This document shows positions 28,775 to 38,670 of a stretch of DNA of 64,000 nucleotides, one piece after another. The notes under the pieces are model-generated. The model worked only from the letters and a program-made list of their open reading frames with translations, was not told the origin of the DNA and did no database searches. Position numbers and translations under genes: made by a program. Source of the DNA: Marinovum algicola (lineage in GTDB: Bacteria; Pseudomonadota; Alphaproteobacteria; Rhodobacterales; Rhodobacteraceae); the NCBI RefSeq assembly GCF_900109145.1, contig NZ_FNYY01000004.1, positions 62,001-126,000 of the forward strand, read 5' to 3'. How positions within the stretch are numbered: the stretch's first letter is position 1; the number at the start of each line of letters is the position of its first letter.

Positions 28775-31049
28775 CCCTCAACATACTCCAAACTCGCAGC
28801 GGCGTGAAAGGCATGTCTGCCTGCCGCACCCCGCGATCCCACAAGGCATCCTGCACCGCATTGCCCATCGCCGCCATGGCGCCCACGGTTCCGGCCTCGC
28901 CACAGCCCTTCATGCCCATGGGATTGGCGGTCGATGGCACCGGTTCGGTTTCGAAGCGGAACATAGGAAGAATATCGGCACGCGGCATGCCGTAATCCAT
29001 GAAAGTTGCCGTGAGCAGCTGGCCATCCTCGTCGTGCACCACATGTTCGGTGACCGCCTGGCCGATGCCCTGGGCGACGCCGCCATGCACCTGCCCCTCG
29101 GCCAGCAGCGGGTTGATCAGATTGCCGAAGTCGTCGACGACGGTATAGCGCTCGACCGTCACGGTGCCGGTTTCCGGATCGACCTCGACCTCGGCGACAT
29201 GGGCGCCGTTGGGATAGGACCGGCCGGGCAGCCTGTCGCGTGCCTCGTGCCGCAAAAGGTCGTCGCGGCCGGCCGCACGGGCCATCTCCGCGGCCTCCAG
29301 CATCGTCGGGGTCAGGTTCGACCCTTCGGCGCGGAATGTCTCATTGTCGAACCGCACTGCGCTCTCCTCGACCCCCATGCTATCCGCCAAAAACGGCGTG
29401 AATGCGGCCACCATTCCGGCCACCGCCGTCAGGGTCACATTGGCCTGCACCGTCACCGAGCGCGAGCCGCCGGTGCCGCCGCCCTTGGCAATCAGATCAC
29501 TGTCGCCCTGCACCACCCGGATCCGTTCCATCGGGATGCCGGTCTGATCGGCGAGGAAACGGGCATAGACGGTTTCATGGCCCTGCCCGTTCGACTGGGT
29601 GCCGACAAACAGGGAAACGCCGCCATCCTCGTCAAAGGTGACCCTGGCGCCTTCCGAAGGATCGCCCAAAATGCTTTCGATATAGTAACAGAGCCCGATG
29701 CCACGCAATTTGCCATGCTCCTCGGAAGCGGCCTTGCGCGCGGCAAACCCCGCCCGGTCGCAGCTTGCCTCGGCATGCGACAGCACCCGGTCGAAATCGC
29801 CCACGTCGTAAAGCTCGCCTGTGACGGTTCGATAAGGGAACTTGGCCGCAGGAATAAAGTTCCGCCGCCGCAGCTCCCATCCGTCGACGCCCAGCTCGCG
29901 CGCCGCCCGGTCCATCAGCCGCTCGAGCACATAGATCGCCTCCGGTCGCCCGGCGCCGCGATAGGCGTCGACCTGCACGGTGTTGGTGAAATAGCCCTTC
30001 ACGCTCATATAGGCGGCCTGCACGTCATAGGTGCCCATCAGCACCTTGGAAAAGAGCTCGGTCTGGATCGGCTGGCCAAAGCCGGAGTTGTAGGCCCCGA
30101 GGTTGTTGCGAGTGGTCACACGGTAGGCCAGGATGCGGTGATTGTCGTCAAAAGCCATCTCGGCCAGGCTGGTCAGATCACGGCCGGCGTTGTCGCTGAG
30201 CATGCTCTCGGTGCGGTCGGCCATCCAGCGCACCGGACGGTCCAGGGCCCGGGCGGCATGGGCACAGATCACGTATTCCGGGTAATCCTGCGCCTTCATG
30301 CCGAACCCGCCGCCGACATCAGGATTGGTGATGCGCAGCGCCTCCGGGTCGAGACCCAGCGCCTTGGCAATGGTCTGCTTGAAGCCCCAGACACCCTGGC
30401 CGTTGATCGCCACATGCAGCCGCTCGCCCTCGGGCTCGGCGTAGCAGCCGCGCGGCTCCAGCGAATTGGCGATCACCCGGTTGTCGTCGATCTGCAACGA
30501 CACCACATGCGCGGCCGCGGCAAAGGCCGCATCGGTCGCGGCGGCATCGCCCATGCCGAAGTGATAGGCGAGGTTGCCCGGCGCTTCCTCGTGGATTGCC
30601 GTCTCGCTCTCTTCGAGCCCCAGGCAGACCGGCAGGTCGTCGTAATCGAACTCGATCAGCTCGGCGGCGTCCCTGGCCTGTTGCAGGGTCTCGGCAAAGA
30701 CCATCGCCACCGGTTCACCGACAAACCGCACCCGGTCGCGCGCCAGCACCGGGCGTTCCGGCGCGGCGCCCTTGCTGCCGTCGATGTTCTTCACCAAGGT
30801 GGCGTCCAGCCCGGGCCTCACCCCCGCCGCCTCGAGATCGGCCAGGGTCAGCACCATCTGCACCCCGGGGGCTTCGCGCGCGTCGTCGACGTTCAACTCG
30901 GTGATGCTTGCATGTGCCACCGGCGACCGGAACACCACGCCATGCAGGGCGTCTGCCGGGGCGATGTCATCCACATAACGGCCCTCCCCGGTGAGAAAGC
31001 GCACATCTTCTACCCGGGTCACGGGCTGGCTCTTGCCGAATTTTTCCAT
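28752..31049 (-). CDS. Xanthine dehydrogenase family molybdopterin-binding subunit (form II CoxL-like)
   Basis: 765 residues from the ATG at 31049 (GGAGAGAT upstream). The fold is that of molybdenum hydroxylase large subunits: VGGGFGMKAQ near 246-254, DSDLIAKGGGTGGSRS around the Mo-pterin, and the base glutamate in GCGEAGTVGA near the C-terminus. The active-site loop is AYRGAGRPE (362-370). True aerobic CO dehydrogenases (form I) have AYxCSFR, so CO oxidation is unlikely. The usual FAD (CoxM) and 2Fe-2S (CoxS) subunits are not adjacent. Substrate unknown. Confidence 0.92.
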   Translation of the reverse strand: MEKFGKSQPVTRVEDVRFLTGEGRYVDDIAPADALHGVVFRSPVAHASITELNVDDAREAPGVQMVLTLADLEAAGVRPGLDATLVKNIDGSKGAAPERPVLARDRVRFVGEPVAMVFAETLQQARDAAELIEFDYDDLPVCLGLEESETAIHEEAPGNLAYHFGMGDAAATDAAFAAAAHVVSLQIDDNRVIANSLEPRGCYAEPEGERLHVAINGQGVWGFKQTIAKALGLDPEALRITNPDVGGGFGMKAQDYPEYVICAHAARALDRPVRWMADRTESMLSDNAGRDLTSLAEMAFDDNHRILAYRVTTRNNLGAYNSGFGQPIQTELFSKVLMGTYDVQAAYMSVKGYFTNTVQVDAYRGAGRPEAIYVLERLMDRAARELGVDGWELRRRNFIPAAKFPYRTVTGELYDVGDFDRVLSHAEASCDRAGFAARKAASEEHGKLRGIGLCYYIESILGDPSEGARVTFDEDGGVSLFVGTQSNGQGHETVYARFLADQTGIPMERIRVVQGDSDLIAKGGGTGGSRSVTVQANVTLTAVAGMVAAFTPFLADSMGVEESAVRFDNETFRAEGSNLTPTMLEAAEMARAAGRDDLLRHEARDRLPGRSYPNGAHVAEVEVDPETGTVTVERYTVVDDFGNLINPLLAEGQVHGGVAQGIGQAVTEHVVHDEDGQLLTATFMDYGMPRADILPMFRFETEPVPSTANPMGMKGCGEAGTVGAMAAMGNAVQDALWDRGVRQADMPFTPLRVWSMLRDASQTAA

Positions 31050-31224
31050 GAGATCTCTCCGTCGACGAATGCCCCCGACACTAGGCTTTTGTTGGCGACT
31101 GTCCAGTGACGGTCGCCAACTCCGGGGCTGCGCCAAAAATTGCCTTAATTACGAACGATCTCCGTCCGAATCTGGGATTAGCCATGAATCATAAACAATC
31201 AAAAACCAAACGAGAGTAGAGCTC

Positions 31225-31434
31225 ATGTCCACCACAGAAATCGATCAAGTCACAATTGCCCAGATCCTGATGCTGCTCGAGGAAGAGCGCGAAAAGGCGC
31301 TGAGCCCGCGCGAATGGCAGCACCGCATCGCGGGCTATGGCTATGCCATCAAGCGCACCGATCACGGCGAGATGGTCACCACCCTGCCGCACGGGCAGGA
31401 AGTCTGCGCCCTGCCCGTCCAGCTTTCGGCCTGA
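31225..31434 (+). CDS. Small conserved-looking hypothetical protein
   Basis: 69 residues (MSTTEIDQVTIAQILMLLEE at the start), soluble, with a helical N-terminus and a short beta-rich C-terminus (YGYAIKRTDHGEMVTTLPHG). No family recognised. It starts 175 bases from the divergent CoxL-like gene, and its stop touches the stop of the convergent LOG gene. Codon use is like the neighbours, which supports it as real. Confidence 0.65.
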   Translation: MSTTEIDQVTIAQILMLLEEEREKALSPREWQHRIAGYGYAIKRTDHGEMVTTLPHGQEVCALPVQLSA

Positions 31435-32313
31435 TCAGCGCTCGTCCGCGTGTTTCGCGGGGTCGGTCTTTTGCCGGCCCGGGATCTCGTCGCGCGGCGG
31501 CGCCGGCGCCCAGTTGTGAATGATGTCGAGCGCCTCTTCGGCGGTCTCGACAAAGCGGAACAGGTCCAGATCCTGCGCCGCGATCGTGCCGGCATCGGCG
31601 AGCGCCGCCCAGTTGACGATGCGCTCCCAGAATTCGCGGCCGAACAGCAGGAACGGCACCCGATCCATCCGACCGGTCTGGATCAGGGTCAGCGACTCGA
31701 AAAGCTCGTCCATCGTGCCGAAGCCGCCCGGAAAGACGCAGATCGCCTTGGCGCGCATCAGGAAATGCATCTTGCGAATGGCGAAATAGTGGAAGTTGAA
31801 GCAGAGCTCCGGCGTGACGTATTCATTCGGCGCCTGCTCATGCGGCAGCACGATGTTGAGACCGATGGATTTGCCGCCGGCCTCCTGCGCCCCCCGGTTG
31901 CCGGCCTCCATCACACCGGGGCCGCCGCCGGTGACGACGACATTCTCGCGGCCGCCGGATTTGATCGATTCCTCGGTCATCAGCCGGGCGAAGCGCTGCG
32001 CCTCGTCGTAAAAGCGTGACAGTTCCGCCAGCGTCTCGGTGCGCGCGGTATGTTTCTCCGACGGCTTGGGAATGCGGGCACCGCCGAAAAGCACGATGGT
32101 GCTTTCCACCCCGGCCTCGGTCATCATCATTTCCGGCTTCAACAGCTCGAGCTGCAACCTGACCGGGCGCAGCTCGTCCCGGCAGAGGAAATCCTCGTCG
32201 GCAAACGCCAGGCGATAGGCCGGCGCGCGGGTCTGCGGCGTATCCGGTGTGCGGTCGGCTTCCCTGCGGTCTTCCTGGGCGTCGCGAAACCGGCTGCGGC
32301 GGGGATCTTTCAT
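31435..32313 (-). CDS. LOG family protein (lysine decarboxylase-like phosphoribohydrolase)
   Basis: 292 residues from the ATG at 32313. LOG motifs are complete: [13 protein letters not shown] at 129-141, R180 K181 and PGGFGTMDE at 195-203. Family members release free cytokinin bases from riboside monophosphates or act as nucleotide 5'-monophosphate nucleosidases. The N-terminal 60 residues are charged and probably disordered. Divergent from dapD. Confidence 0.9.
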   Translation of the reverse strand: MKDPRRSRFRDAQEDRREADRTPDTPQTRAPAYRLAFADEDFLCRDELRPVRLQLELLKPEMMMTEAGVESTIVLFGGARIPKPSEKHTARTETLAELSRFYDEAQRFARLMTEESIKSGGRENVVVTGGGPGVMEAGNRGAQEAGGKSIGLNIVLPHEQAPNEYVTPELCFNFHYFAIRKMHFLMRAKAICVFPGGFGTMDELFESLTLIQTGRMDRVPFLLFGREFWERIVNWAALADAGTIAAQDLDLFRFVETAEEALDIIHNWAPAPPRDEIPGRQKTDPAKHADER

Positions 32314-32447
32314 GTCATGTCCTGCTATTTCGGCGTGTCCCGCATCCAAGAACGTTCGCGGGGCGAACTCAACCCCGATTGCGCAGAGGCGGTTTTTGCT
32401 GTCTAACGCGCCGCAACCTGACAGACGGACCAGACGGAGGAACATCC

Positions 32448-33275
32448 ATGTCCAACGCCCAGCTTGAGACAGCCATCGAAGCGGCCTGGGACGCCCGCGA
32501 CACCATCACCCCCTCGACCGGCGGCGAGACCCGCGAAGCGATCGAGGACACGCTGAACGCGCTCGACAGCGGCAAGCTGCGGGTGGCCGAACGGCAGGAA
32601 AACGGCGACTGGCAGGTCAACCAGTGGGCCAAGAAGGCGGTTCTGCTGGGTTTCCGCATCAAGGACATGGAGCTGCAAGACAACGGCCCGCAGGGCGCCG
32701 GCTGGTGGGACAAGGTCGACAGCAAGTTCAAGGGCTGGGGCGACAACCAGTGGAAGGCGGCCGGATTCCGCGCCGTGCCCAACTGCGTGGTGCGCAAATC
32801 GGCCTATATCGCCCCCGGCGTGGTGCTGATGCCCTCCTTCGTCAACCTCGGCGCCTATGTCGACGAGGGCACGATGGTCGACACCTGGGCCACCGTCGGC
32901 TCCTGCGCGCAGATCGGCAAGAACGTGCACCTGTCCGGCGGCGTCGGTATTGGTGGCGTGCTCGAGCCGATGCAGGCCGGCCCCACCATCATCGAGGACA
33001 ATTGCTTCATCGGCGCGCGCTCCGAGGTGGTCGAAGGCTGCATCGTGCGCGAGGGCTCGGTTCTGGGCATGGGCGTCTTCATCGGCAAGTCGACCAAGAT
33101 CGTCGACCGCGAAACCGGCGACGTGAGCTATGGCGAAGTGCCGCCCTATTCGGTGGTTGTCGCGGGCTCGATGCCGTCCAAGAACAACATCAGCCTCTAT
33201 TGCGCGGTGATCGTCAAGCGGGTCGACGAAAAGACCCGCTCCAAGACCGGCATCAACGAATTGCTGCGCGACTGA
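32448..33275 (+). CDS. dapD: Tetrahydrodipicolinate N-succinyltransferase
   Basis: 275 residues with ACGGAGG before the ATG. A helical N-terminus is followed by a left-handed beta-helix of hexapeptide repeats ([19 protein letters not shown] and [20 protein letters not shown]). It succinylates tetrahydrodipicolinate from succinyl-CoA in the lysine/meso-DAP pathway. dapE, a later step, is 3 kb downstream on the same strand, with unrelated genes between. Confidence 0.96.
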   Translation: MSNAQLETAIEAAWDARDTITPSTGGETREAIEDTLNALDSGKLRVAERQENGDWQVNQWAKKAVLLGFRIKDMELQDNGPQGAGWWDKVDSKFKGWGDNQWKAAGFRAVPNCVVRKSAYIAPGVVLMPSFVNLGAYVDEGTMVDTWATVGSCAQIGKNVHLSGGVGIGGVLEPMQAGPTIIEDNCFIGARSEVVEGCIVREGSVLGMGVFIGKSTKIVDRETGDVSYGEVPPYSVVVAGSMPSKNNISLYCAVIVKRVDEKTRSKTGINELLRD

Positions 33276-33288
33276 TACTCACGTGGGT

Positions 33289-33308
33289 GGCGCCATCGGT
33301 TTGGCGCC
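33289..33308. terminator. Bidirectional hairpin after dapD
   Basis: GGCGCCA (33289-33295) and TGGCGCC (33302-33308) pair around TCGGTT between the convergent stops of dapD and the channel gene. No T-run, so efficiency is uncertain. Confidence 0.5.
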
Positions 33309-33312
33309 GCCC

Positions 33313-34368
33313 TCACCTGCCGAACCATTTGCGCACCAGCGCATTGTACTGCCCGTCTTCCTGCAATTGCAGCAACGCCTGGTTCAGCGGCTCGCGCAGC
33401 GGGCTGCCGGTGGGCAGGGCAATGCCGTAATCCTCGCGCCGGAACACCGTTTCCACCAGATAGGCCTCGCCGGCGCGGTTCTGCGACAGGTAATAGCGCA
33501 GGAGCGGCGCATCAAAGACCACGACGCTGACCTCTTCGGCCTCGAAGGCCGCGATCATCTCGGCGTAGCCGGGATAGGCGCTGTGCGCCACCGCGCGGGC
33601 CTCGAGGAAATCCGAGGCGGTCGAGCCCGCCACGGACCCCACCGCGCGATTGTCGAGATCATTGAGGCCGGTGACGCTCGAGGTCAGTTCGTTGACGGTG
33701 ATCGCGGCGGTGATCTTGGCAACAAAGATCGACACGATGAACAGGCTCGAGAACACCAGGACGGTCGCCAGCAACCGCCCCGGGATCGACCTTGGCTGGC
33801 GTTCCTCGAAGCCGCCGTTGACCACCAAGTTGAGCGCCCACCAGAACGACGGAAAGAACGCCTCGCGCGCGGGTTTCTCGAAATAGGGCTGATGGCGGCG
33901 CTCGAACAGCCACATCAGCGTCCCGGCAGCGCAGAGCATGGCAAGCGCCACGCCAAGATAGATCGCGATGTCGCGGGTGAAGACCTGTCGCCAGAGCGGC
34001 GTGCGGTCGGACCCCGAAACCATCAGCTGCAAGCCGCTTTCGAACACCGGAAGGGTGAAATCCATCTGCGCCTCGCGGGCGGCGGTGATCGAGATATTGG
34101 CAATCGCGCCATCCGCCTCGCCGGCGGCCACCTGCGCCAGCATCTCGCCAAAGGCCGGCAGGGTCTCGAAACGCACCTCGCGGCCGATCTGCTCGGCCAT
34201 CATCCGCATCAAGTCGATGCTGAAGCCGGTCTGCGCCTCGCGGCCCATCGAGAACGGCGGCCGCTCGACGGTGACGAACTCCAGCACCTGGGCGGCGCCG
34301 GGCCCGGCCCGGAACGGCAGCAGGAACAGGGCGATGGCAATCAGCTGCAAAAAGGGCCGGCAGGCCAT
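33313..34368 (-). CDS. Prokaryotic ionotropic glutamate receptor-like channel (split solute-binding domain)
   Basis: 351 residues. A signal peptide (1-27) is followed by the first lobe of an amino-acid-binding domain (about 28-120). Next come a membrane helix (134-155), a re-entrant segment (about 170-190), a second helix (198-222) and the second binding lobe (about 235-345). This is the layout of GluR0. GluR0 has the potassium filter TVGYG; here the aligned loop reads VVNGGFEERQPRS, so selectivity must differ or the pore is inactive. A plain amino-acid-binding protein with a membrane insertion is the alternative. GAGGA precedes the start. Confidence 0.82.
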   Translation of the reverse strand: MACRPFLQLIAIALFLLPFRAGPGAAQVLEFVTVERPPFSMGREAQTGFSIDLMRMMAEQIGREVRFETLPAFGEMLAQVAAGEADGAIANISITAAREAQMDFTLPVFESGLQLMVSGSDRTPLWRQVFTRDIAIYLGVALAMLCAAGTLMWLFERRHQPYFEKPAREAFFPSFWWALNLVVNGGFEERQPRSIPGRLLATVLVFSSLFIVSIFVAKITAAITVNELTSSVTGLNDLDNRAVGSVAGSTASDFLEARAVAHSAYPGYAEMIAAFEAEEVSVVVFDAPLLRYYLSQNRAGEAYLVETVFRREDYGIALPTGSPLREPLNQALLQLQEDGQYNALVRKWFGR

Positions 34369-34541
34369 GGGGCATCCTCGTTTTGGTTCGGGGGATTATC
34401 CGAAGCGGGCCGCCCTATGCAACATCGCCGCAACGTGAGGCGGCGGATTACCCGGCCATGCGGGCCATTGCGCCGCAGAACGCCGCATCCGGGGGCATCA
34501 ACCGGCTTGACATGGGCGCCCGCCCGACGCATCCGCAGCGC

Positions 34542-34886
34542 ATGACCAAGAAAGCCCGCAGCCAGCAAGTCTATACCCTCGTCGTCCAGGTCGGCCGCAA
34601 GTCCGGCGACGGCCTGCCCGATGGCGCCACCGGCGCCGGGCTGGTCTGTTACGCCTCTGGCGTCGACGAGGCCGAAGCGGTGCGCGAAACCGTCGCCCTG
34701 CTCAAACAGGCCGATCTGGCGCCGCTCGATGTCACCGGCCACGGATCGCTCGACGAGCGACGCGCCGCCGGCGAAGAGATCGCCGACGAGGAGGCCGCGC
34801 TGATGCAGCGCGCCCGCGACGAAAATTCGGTGGTCGTGGCGCAGATCGAGCCGTTCTACGACCCGCTGGTCGACGGCGACGCCTGA
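34542..34886 (+). CDS. Conserved-looking hypothetical protein
   Basis: 114 residues from the ATG at 34542 (an in-frame ATG at 34512 is possible; neither has a good ribosome site). It begins MTKKARSQQVYTLVVQVGRK; later it is acidic and helical (DERRAAGEEIADEEAALMQR). No family is recognised, no membrane segment. It converges with the Hint-type gene, three bases apart. Confidence 0.65.
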   Translation: MTKKARSQQVYTLVVQVGRKSGDGLPDGATGAGLVCYASGVDEAEAVRETVALLKQADLAPLDVTGHGSLDERRAAGEEIADEEAALMQRARDENSVVVAQIEPFYDPLVDGDA

Positions 34887-34889
34887 ACC

Positions 34890-35951
34890 TCAGGCCACCT
34901 CGGCCAGCGCCTGCGCCTCGAACCGTTTCAGCACCGGCGGCGTCAGATGCGCCTGCTCCGGCAAGAGCGTCGGCCTGACCCCGGCCAGCAGTGTCGCCGC
35001 CAGCTTTTCGCTGTCACGGCGCAAGCGCCCGACATAGAGGCTCTCGGTCCAGGCACCGCTGGCGGCAAAGACCGCATGCGGCGGCAGAAGCGCCTGCGCG
35101 TAGTTCACCAGCGGCAGGTTCGGCTCCGGCAGGGCCGACTGGCCGTTGACCAGGTATCCCGCCGGCACCAGCACCCCCTCGCAGCCGAAGGTGTAATCCA
35201 CCGCCGCGCCGCTGACGAAAATCTTTTGATGCGGCGCAACGACGATGTCGCGCTCCAGGCCGAAATAGGGTGCCCGCAGGCGGATCGGGGCAAAACTGCC
35301 CAGCCCCGGCACGATGCGCTGGGCCACATGCAGCACCGGTTCCTGGCCGCCATCGCGGGTCTGCACCAGATCGCCAATCCGCAACCGCGACACCTCGCGC
35401 GGGCCGAAAGGCGTGCCGACGAAGGTGCGCGCGGCGAGGCCCGGCAGGGGCCCCACCGGCTCGACCCTGTTGGAGATCGCCAGAAAGCCCAGCGCCGCCT
35501 CCTCGGGCGCGCAGGCCTCCATCGCCGGAAAGGCGGTGAGACTTTCGAGCGCCATTGGCTCCGGCAGGTCGAGCGCGCCGGTGACAAAGCCCTGGCCATC
35601 GGCTTGCTCCACCGCAAAGCGCGCCAGCCCGGCCTCGCAATCCCAAGAAAAGCTGAGCCGCAGCAGCTGGTTGCCCTCCGGCAGGTTCAGCCGGAGCGTT
35701 CGGTGCACCATGGATTTTCCCTGCCCCACCACCAGTGCAAAGGAGCCCTGCGGCAGCGCCAGGATCGACAGATGCCCGGCGGCATGGGCCTGCAACGGGA
35801 TGCGCAGGATCGAGCGGGCGGCAGCGACCGGGCTCAGGCTGCATTCCAGCAACACCGTGCCCCGGCGCATCGCGCCGCGAGGGGGAAGCTTGTCAAAAGG
35901 AGGAAAGACCTGCGCCGCACCGCCCGGCGCCACTGCGGCGACCCAACTCAT
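34890..35951 (-). CDS. Hint-fold domain protein
   Basis: 353 residues from the ATG at 35951 (a GTG three codons earlier is possible). Residues about 185-320 form a Hint-type domain (RLRIGDLVQTRDGG, then IVVAPHQKIFVSG). The segment before it reads ARTFVGTPFG, where self-splicing Hint proteins have a Cys or Ser nucleophile, so autoprocessing seems lost or handled differently. The N-terminal 180 residues are of unknown fold. In Rhodobacterales such proteins often occur at surface loci; here the neighbours do not tell. Confidence 0.8.
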   Translation of the reverse strand: MSWVAAVAPGGAAQVFPPFDKLPPRGAMRRGTVLLECSLSPVAAARSILRIPLQAHAAGHLSILALPQGSFALVVGQGKSMVHRTLRLNLPEGNQLLRLSFSWDCEAGLARFAVEQADGQGFVTGALDLPEPMALESLTAFPAMEACAPEEAALGFLAISNRVEPVGPLPGLAARTFVGTPFGPREVSRLRIGDLVQTRDGGQEPVLHVAQRIVPGLGSFAPIRLRAPYFGLERDIVVAPHQKIFVSGAAVDYTFGCEGVLVPAGYLVNGQSALPEPNLPLVNYAQALLPPHAVFAASGAWTESLYVGRLRRDSEKLAATLLAGVRPTLLPEQAHLTPPVLKRFEAQALAEVA

Positions 35952-36231
35952 CGGGCACACCCAAAGACAGACGCGACAGATCGCGACTTCACATCACTCA
36001 TACCACTGCTCCAGCCCTACTGCGCAGCCTTGCCCCGTGTTGTCAGTCTTGCCGGTCTTGATGCCGGACGGATCCCCTGAACCGGGCGGAGTTCACCTGA
36101 AGCGGGGGAGGACTGCGGGGGCCGCGTCATTGTTGCGGCCAGCCTAGCACCCCCGCGCGGCTTCTGTTAAGCGATACGTCAAACCAGCGGGCAAGCCGCT
36201 GCAAATAGGTCACAATTCCGTGGGGTAATTC

Positions 36232-37377
36232 ATGTCGCAGACCGATCCGCTCGAGTTGACCGCAGCGCTGGTGCGCTGCCCCTCGGTGACACCCGAAGAT
36301 GGCGGCGCGCTCGACGTGGTGCAGGACGTGCTGCAAGCTGCGGGCTTTGCCTGCATCCGGGTCGACCGGGGCGGCGTCGGCAATCTCTTTGCCCGCTGGG
36401 GCGACAAGGGCCATGCCCGGACCTTCGGCTTCAACGGCCACACCGACGTGGTGCCGCTGGGCAAGCGCGCGGACTGGACCGCCGATCCCTTCGGCGCCGA
36501 GATCCGCGACGGCTTTCTCTATGGCCGGGGCGCGACCGACATGAAATCGGGCGTGGCCGCCTTTGCCGCCGCCGCCGCGGATTTCGTCACCGAGACGCCG
36601 CCCGAGGGCGCGGTGATCCTGGCCATCACCGGCGACGAGGAAGGCGACGCCGATCACGGCACCCGCGCGCTTCTGGATTACATGCAGGCCGAGGGCGAAC
36701 GGATGTCGGTCTGCCTCGTGGGCGAGCCGACCTGCCCCGACACCATGGGCGAGATGATAAAAATCGGCCGTCGCGGATCGGTCACCGCCTGGATCGAGGT
36801 GGTGGGCGTGCAGGGCCATGCCGCCTATCCGCACCGCGCGAAAAACCCGCTGCCTGCCATGGCGCGGCTGATGGACCGGCTGTCGTCGCATGAGCTGGAC
36901 CGCGGCACCGAACATTTCGACGCCTCGACCCTGGCGGTGGTCACCATCGACACCGGCAACCCGGCGACCAACGTGATCCCGGCAAAGAGTACGGCGACGG
37001 TCAACATCCGGTTCAACGACGCCCATTCCGGCGCCTCGCTCAGCGACTGGCTGCGTGCCGAGGCCGATGCGGTGGCCGCCGAATTCGGCGTCGAGATCGG
37101 AATGAAGATCAAGATCTCCGGTGAAAGCTTCCTCACCCCGCCGGGCCCGCTGTCGGACCTCGTGGCGCGCGCGGTTGCCGCCGAAACCGGGATCACCCCG
37201 GACCTCAGCACCACCGGCGGCACTTCTGACGCGCGCTTTGTCAAGGATCACTGCCCGGTGGTGGAATTTGGCCTTGTCGGCCGCACCATGCACCAGGTCG
37301 ACGAACGGGTCGCGGTGGATCAGGTACACCAGCTCAAGGCGATCTATGCCCGCATCCTGAGGGATTACTTCGCATGA
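36232..37377 (+). CDS. dapE: Succinyl-diaminopimelate desuccinylase
   Basis: 381 residues. M20 zinc peptidase fold with metal and catalytic residues visible: H70 in GHTD, D103 in GATDMKSG and the glutamate pair E136-E137 in GDEEGD. It removes succinate to give LL-diaminopimelate in the lysine and peptidoglycan pathway. The stop overlaps the next gene's ATG by four bases. A 280-base gap lies upstream, between it and the divergent Hint-type gene. Confidence 0.96.
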   Translation: MSQTDPLELTAALVRCPSVTPEDGGALDVVQDVLQAAGFACIRVDRGGVGNLFARWGDKGHARTFGFNGHTDVVPLGKRADWTADPFGAEIRDGFLYGRGATDMKSGVAAFAAAAADFVTETPPEGAVILAITGDEEGDADHGTRALLDYMQAEGERMSVCLVGEPTCPDTMGEMIKIGRRGSVTAWIEVVGVQGHAAYPHRAKNPLPAMARLMDRLSSHELDRGTEHFDASTLAVVTIDTGNPATNVIPAKSTATVNIRFNDAHSGASLSDWLRAEADAVAAEFGVEIGMKIKISGESFLTPPGPLSDLVARAVAAETGITPDLSTTGGTSDARFVKDHCPVVEFGLVGRTMHQVDERVAVDQVHQLKAIYARILRDYFA

Positions 37378-37796
37378 GCGCCACGATCACCCGCACCGAC
37401 GATCTCGAGACCTGCCTGAAGCTGCGCTTCGAGGTCTTTGTCGACGAACAGGGCGTGCCGCCCGAGATCGAGCGTGACGCCTATGACGAGATTGCCCTGC
37501 ATCTGCTGGCCACCGAGGGCGACCGGGCGCTTGGCACCGCGCGCGTCCTGCCCAATGGCGAGATCGGCAAGATCGGCCGGGTCTGCGTCATCAAGGCCGC
37601 CCGCGGTACCGGGCTTGGCGCAGCGCTGATCCGCGCGGCGCTGGACGAGATGCGCGCCGACGGCCGGTTCAGCAAGGCGGCGCTGGGCTCTCAGCTGCAT
37701 GCCATCCCGTTTTACGAGAAGCTGGGCTTTGCCGCCTATGGCGAGGTGTTCGACGACGCCGGCATTCCCCATCGGATGATGGAACGCGCATTGTGA
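37374..37796 (+). CDS. GNAT family N-acetyltransferase
   Basis: 140 residues starting in an ATGA overlap with dapE. It is a GNAT fold with the acetyl-CoA P-loop region [20 protein letters not shown] (residues about 62-82) and the C-terminal [13 protein letters not shown]. Similar to ElaA/YjcF-type acetyltransferases. Substrate unknown; coupling to dapE is real but may be only positional. Confidence 0.9.
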   Translation: MSATITRTDDLETCLKLRFEVFVDEQGVPPEIERDAYDEIALHLLATEGDRALGTARVLPNGEIGKIGRVCVIKAARGTGLGAALIRAALDEMRADGRFSKAALGSQLHAIPFYEKLGFAAYGEVFDDAGIPHRMMERAL

Positions 37797-37830
37797 GCTG
37801 CACCGGGGCCCGAGGCGCGCCGGCGCTCCG

Positions 37831-37852
37831 CCCACCCTCGGAAGGGCTTTTT
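37831..37852 (+). terminator. Short terminator-like hairpin after GNAT gene
   Basis: CCCT-cgga-AGGG followed by CTTTTT, 35 bases after the GNAT stop. The stem is only four bases, so it is weak. Confidence 0.4.
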
Positions 37853-37975
37853 GTCCGGGCGCATCCGTTCGACAGAGCCCCCTCCGGCCGCGCGGGCAAC
37901 ATCTGCGGGAACCGGCCCTCCCGGGGGGGACGCCCGACAGGGCGCATGCGCGCCGATCTCGCGGACCGGTAGACC

Positions 37976-38569
37976 TTGCGCATCAAACCCACCCTCATCG
38001 TCATGCTGAAAGAGCCGCGCCCCGGGCGGGTCAAGACCCGGCTTGGCCGCGACATCGGCATGGGCGCCGCGGCCTGGTGGTTTCGCCATCAGACCGCGCG
38101 GCTGCTGCGGCGGCTGGATGATCCGCGCTGGCAGCTGATCCTTGCGGTGGCGCCCGACCGCGACGGCCTGCAAAGCCGGGTCTGGCCGGCACACCTGCCG
38201 CGACTGCCGCAGGGCGGCGGCGATCTCGGCGCACGCATGGCGCGGGTCTTCCGCAGCCTGCCGCCCGGCCCGGCCTGCATCATCGGCGGCGACATTCCCG
38301 GCGTGACCCCGGCGCATGTCGCGCGGGCCTTCGCGGCCCTGGGCGGGCATGACGCGGCCTTTGGCCCGGCGCCCGACGGCGGCTATTGGCTGATCGGGCT
38401 GCGCCATCCGGGCCGCGCCCCCGCCGGCTTTCTGACGGGCGTGCGCTGGTCCACCGAACATGCGATGGCCGACAGCATCGCCACCCTGCCCGGCCACCGC
38501 ATCGCCCGCGTCGACACGCTGGCCGATGTCGACACGGCCGCCGATCTGGCGCCGGCCACGCCGGACTAA
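37976..38569 (+). CDS. DUF2064 (TIGR04282) glycosyltransferase-like protein
   Basis: 197 residues from a TTG at 37976; the first Met in frame is only nine residues further, which would cut the first strand of the fold. Motifs LKEPRPGRVKTRLG and IIGGDIPGVTPAHV are those of the nucleotidyl-/glycosyltransferase-like DUF2064 group, some of which act in arsenosugar synthesis. No arsenic gene is nearby, so function is open. An alternative start is the ATG at 38003. Confidence 0.85.
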   Translation: MRIKPTLIVMLKEPRPGRVKTRLGRDIGMGAAAWWFRHQTARLLRRLDDPRWQLILAVAPDRDGLQSRVWPAHLPRLPQGGGDLGARMARVFRSLPPGPACIIGGDIPGVTPAHVARAFAALGGHDAAFGPAPDGGYWLIGLRHPGRAPAGFLTGVRWSTEHAMADSIATLPGHRIARVDTLADVDTAADLAPATPD

Positions 38570-38670
38570 GCCGGACCGGTCGCCTGCCCCCGGTGCCCGG
38601 TGGCCGGCGGGGCAATGCGCACTAGGTTGTTGCGCTCGTCAGTCAACGTCCCTGTCAGCCGCCAAGACCC

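Noticed and set aside
28752-31049. Aerobic CO dehydrogenase (CoxL form I)
   Set aside because: The active-site loop is AYRGAGRPE, not AYxCSFR, and CoxM/CoxS are missing.
28617-31109. 830-codon plus-strand ORF opposite the CoxL-like gene
   Set aside because: Translation is low-complexity His/Arg/Gly; the minus-strand gene has all family motifs.
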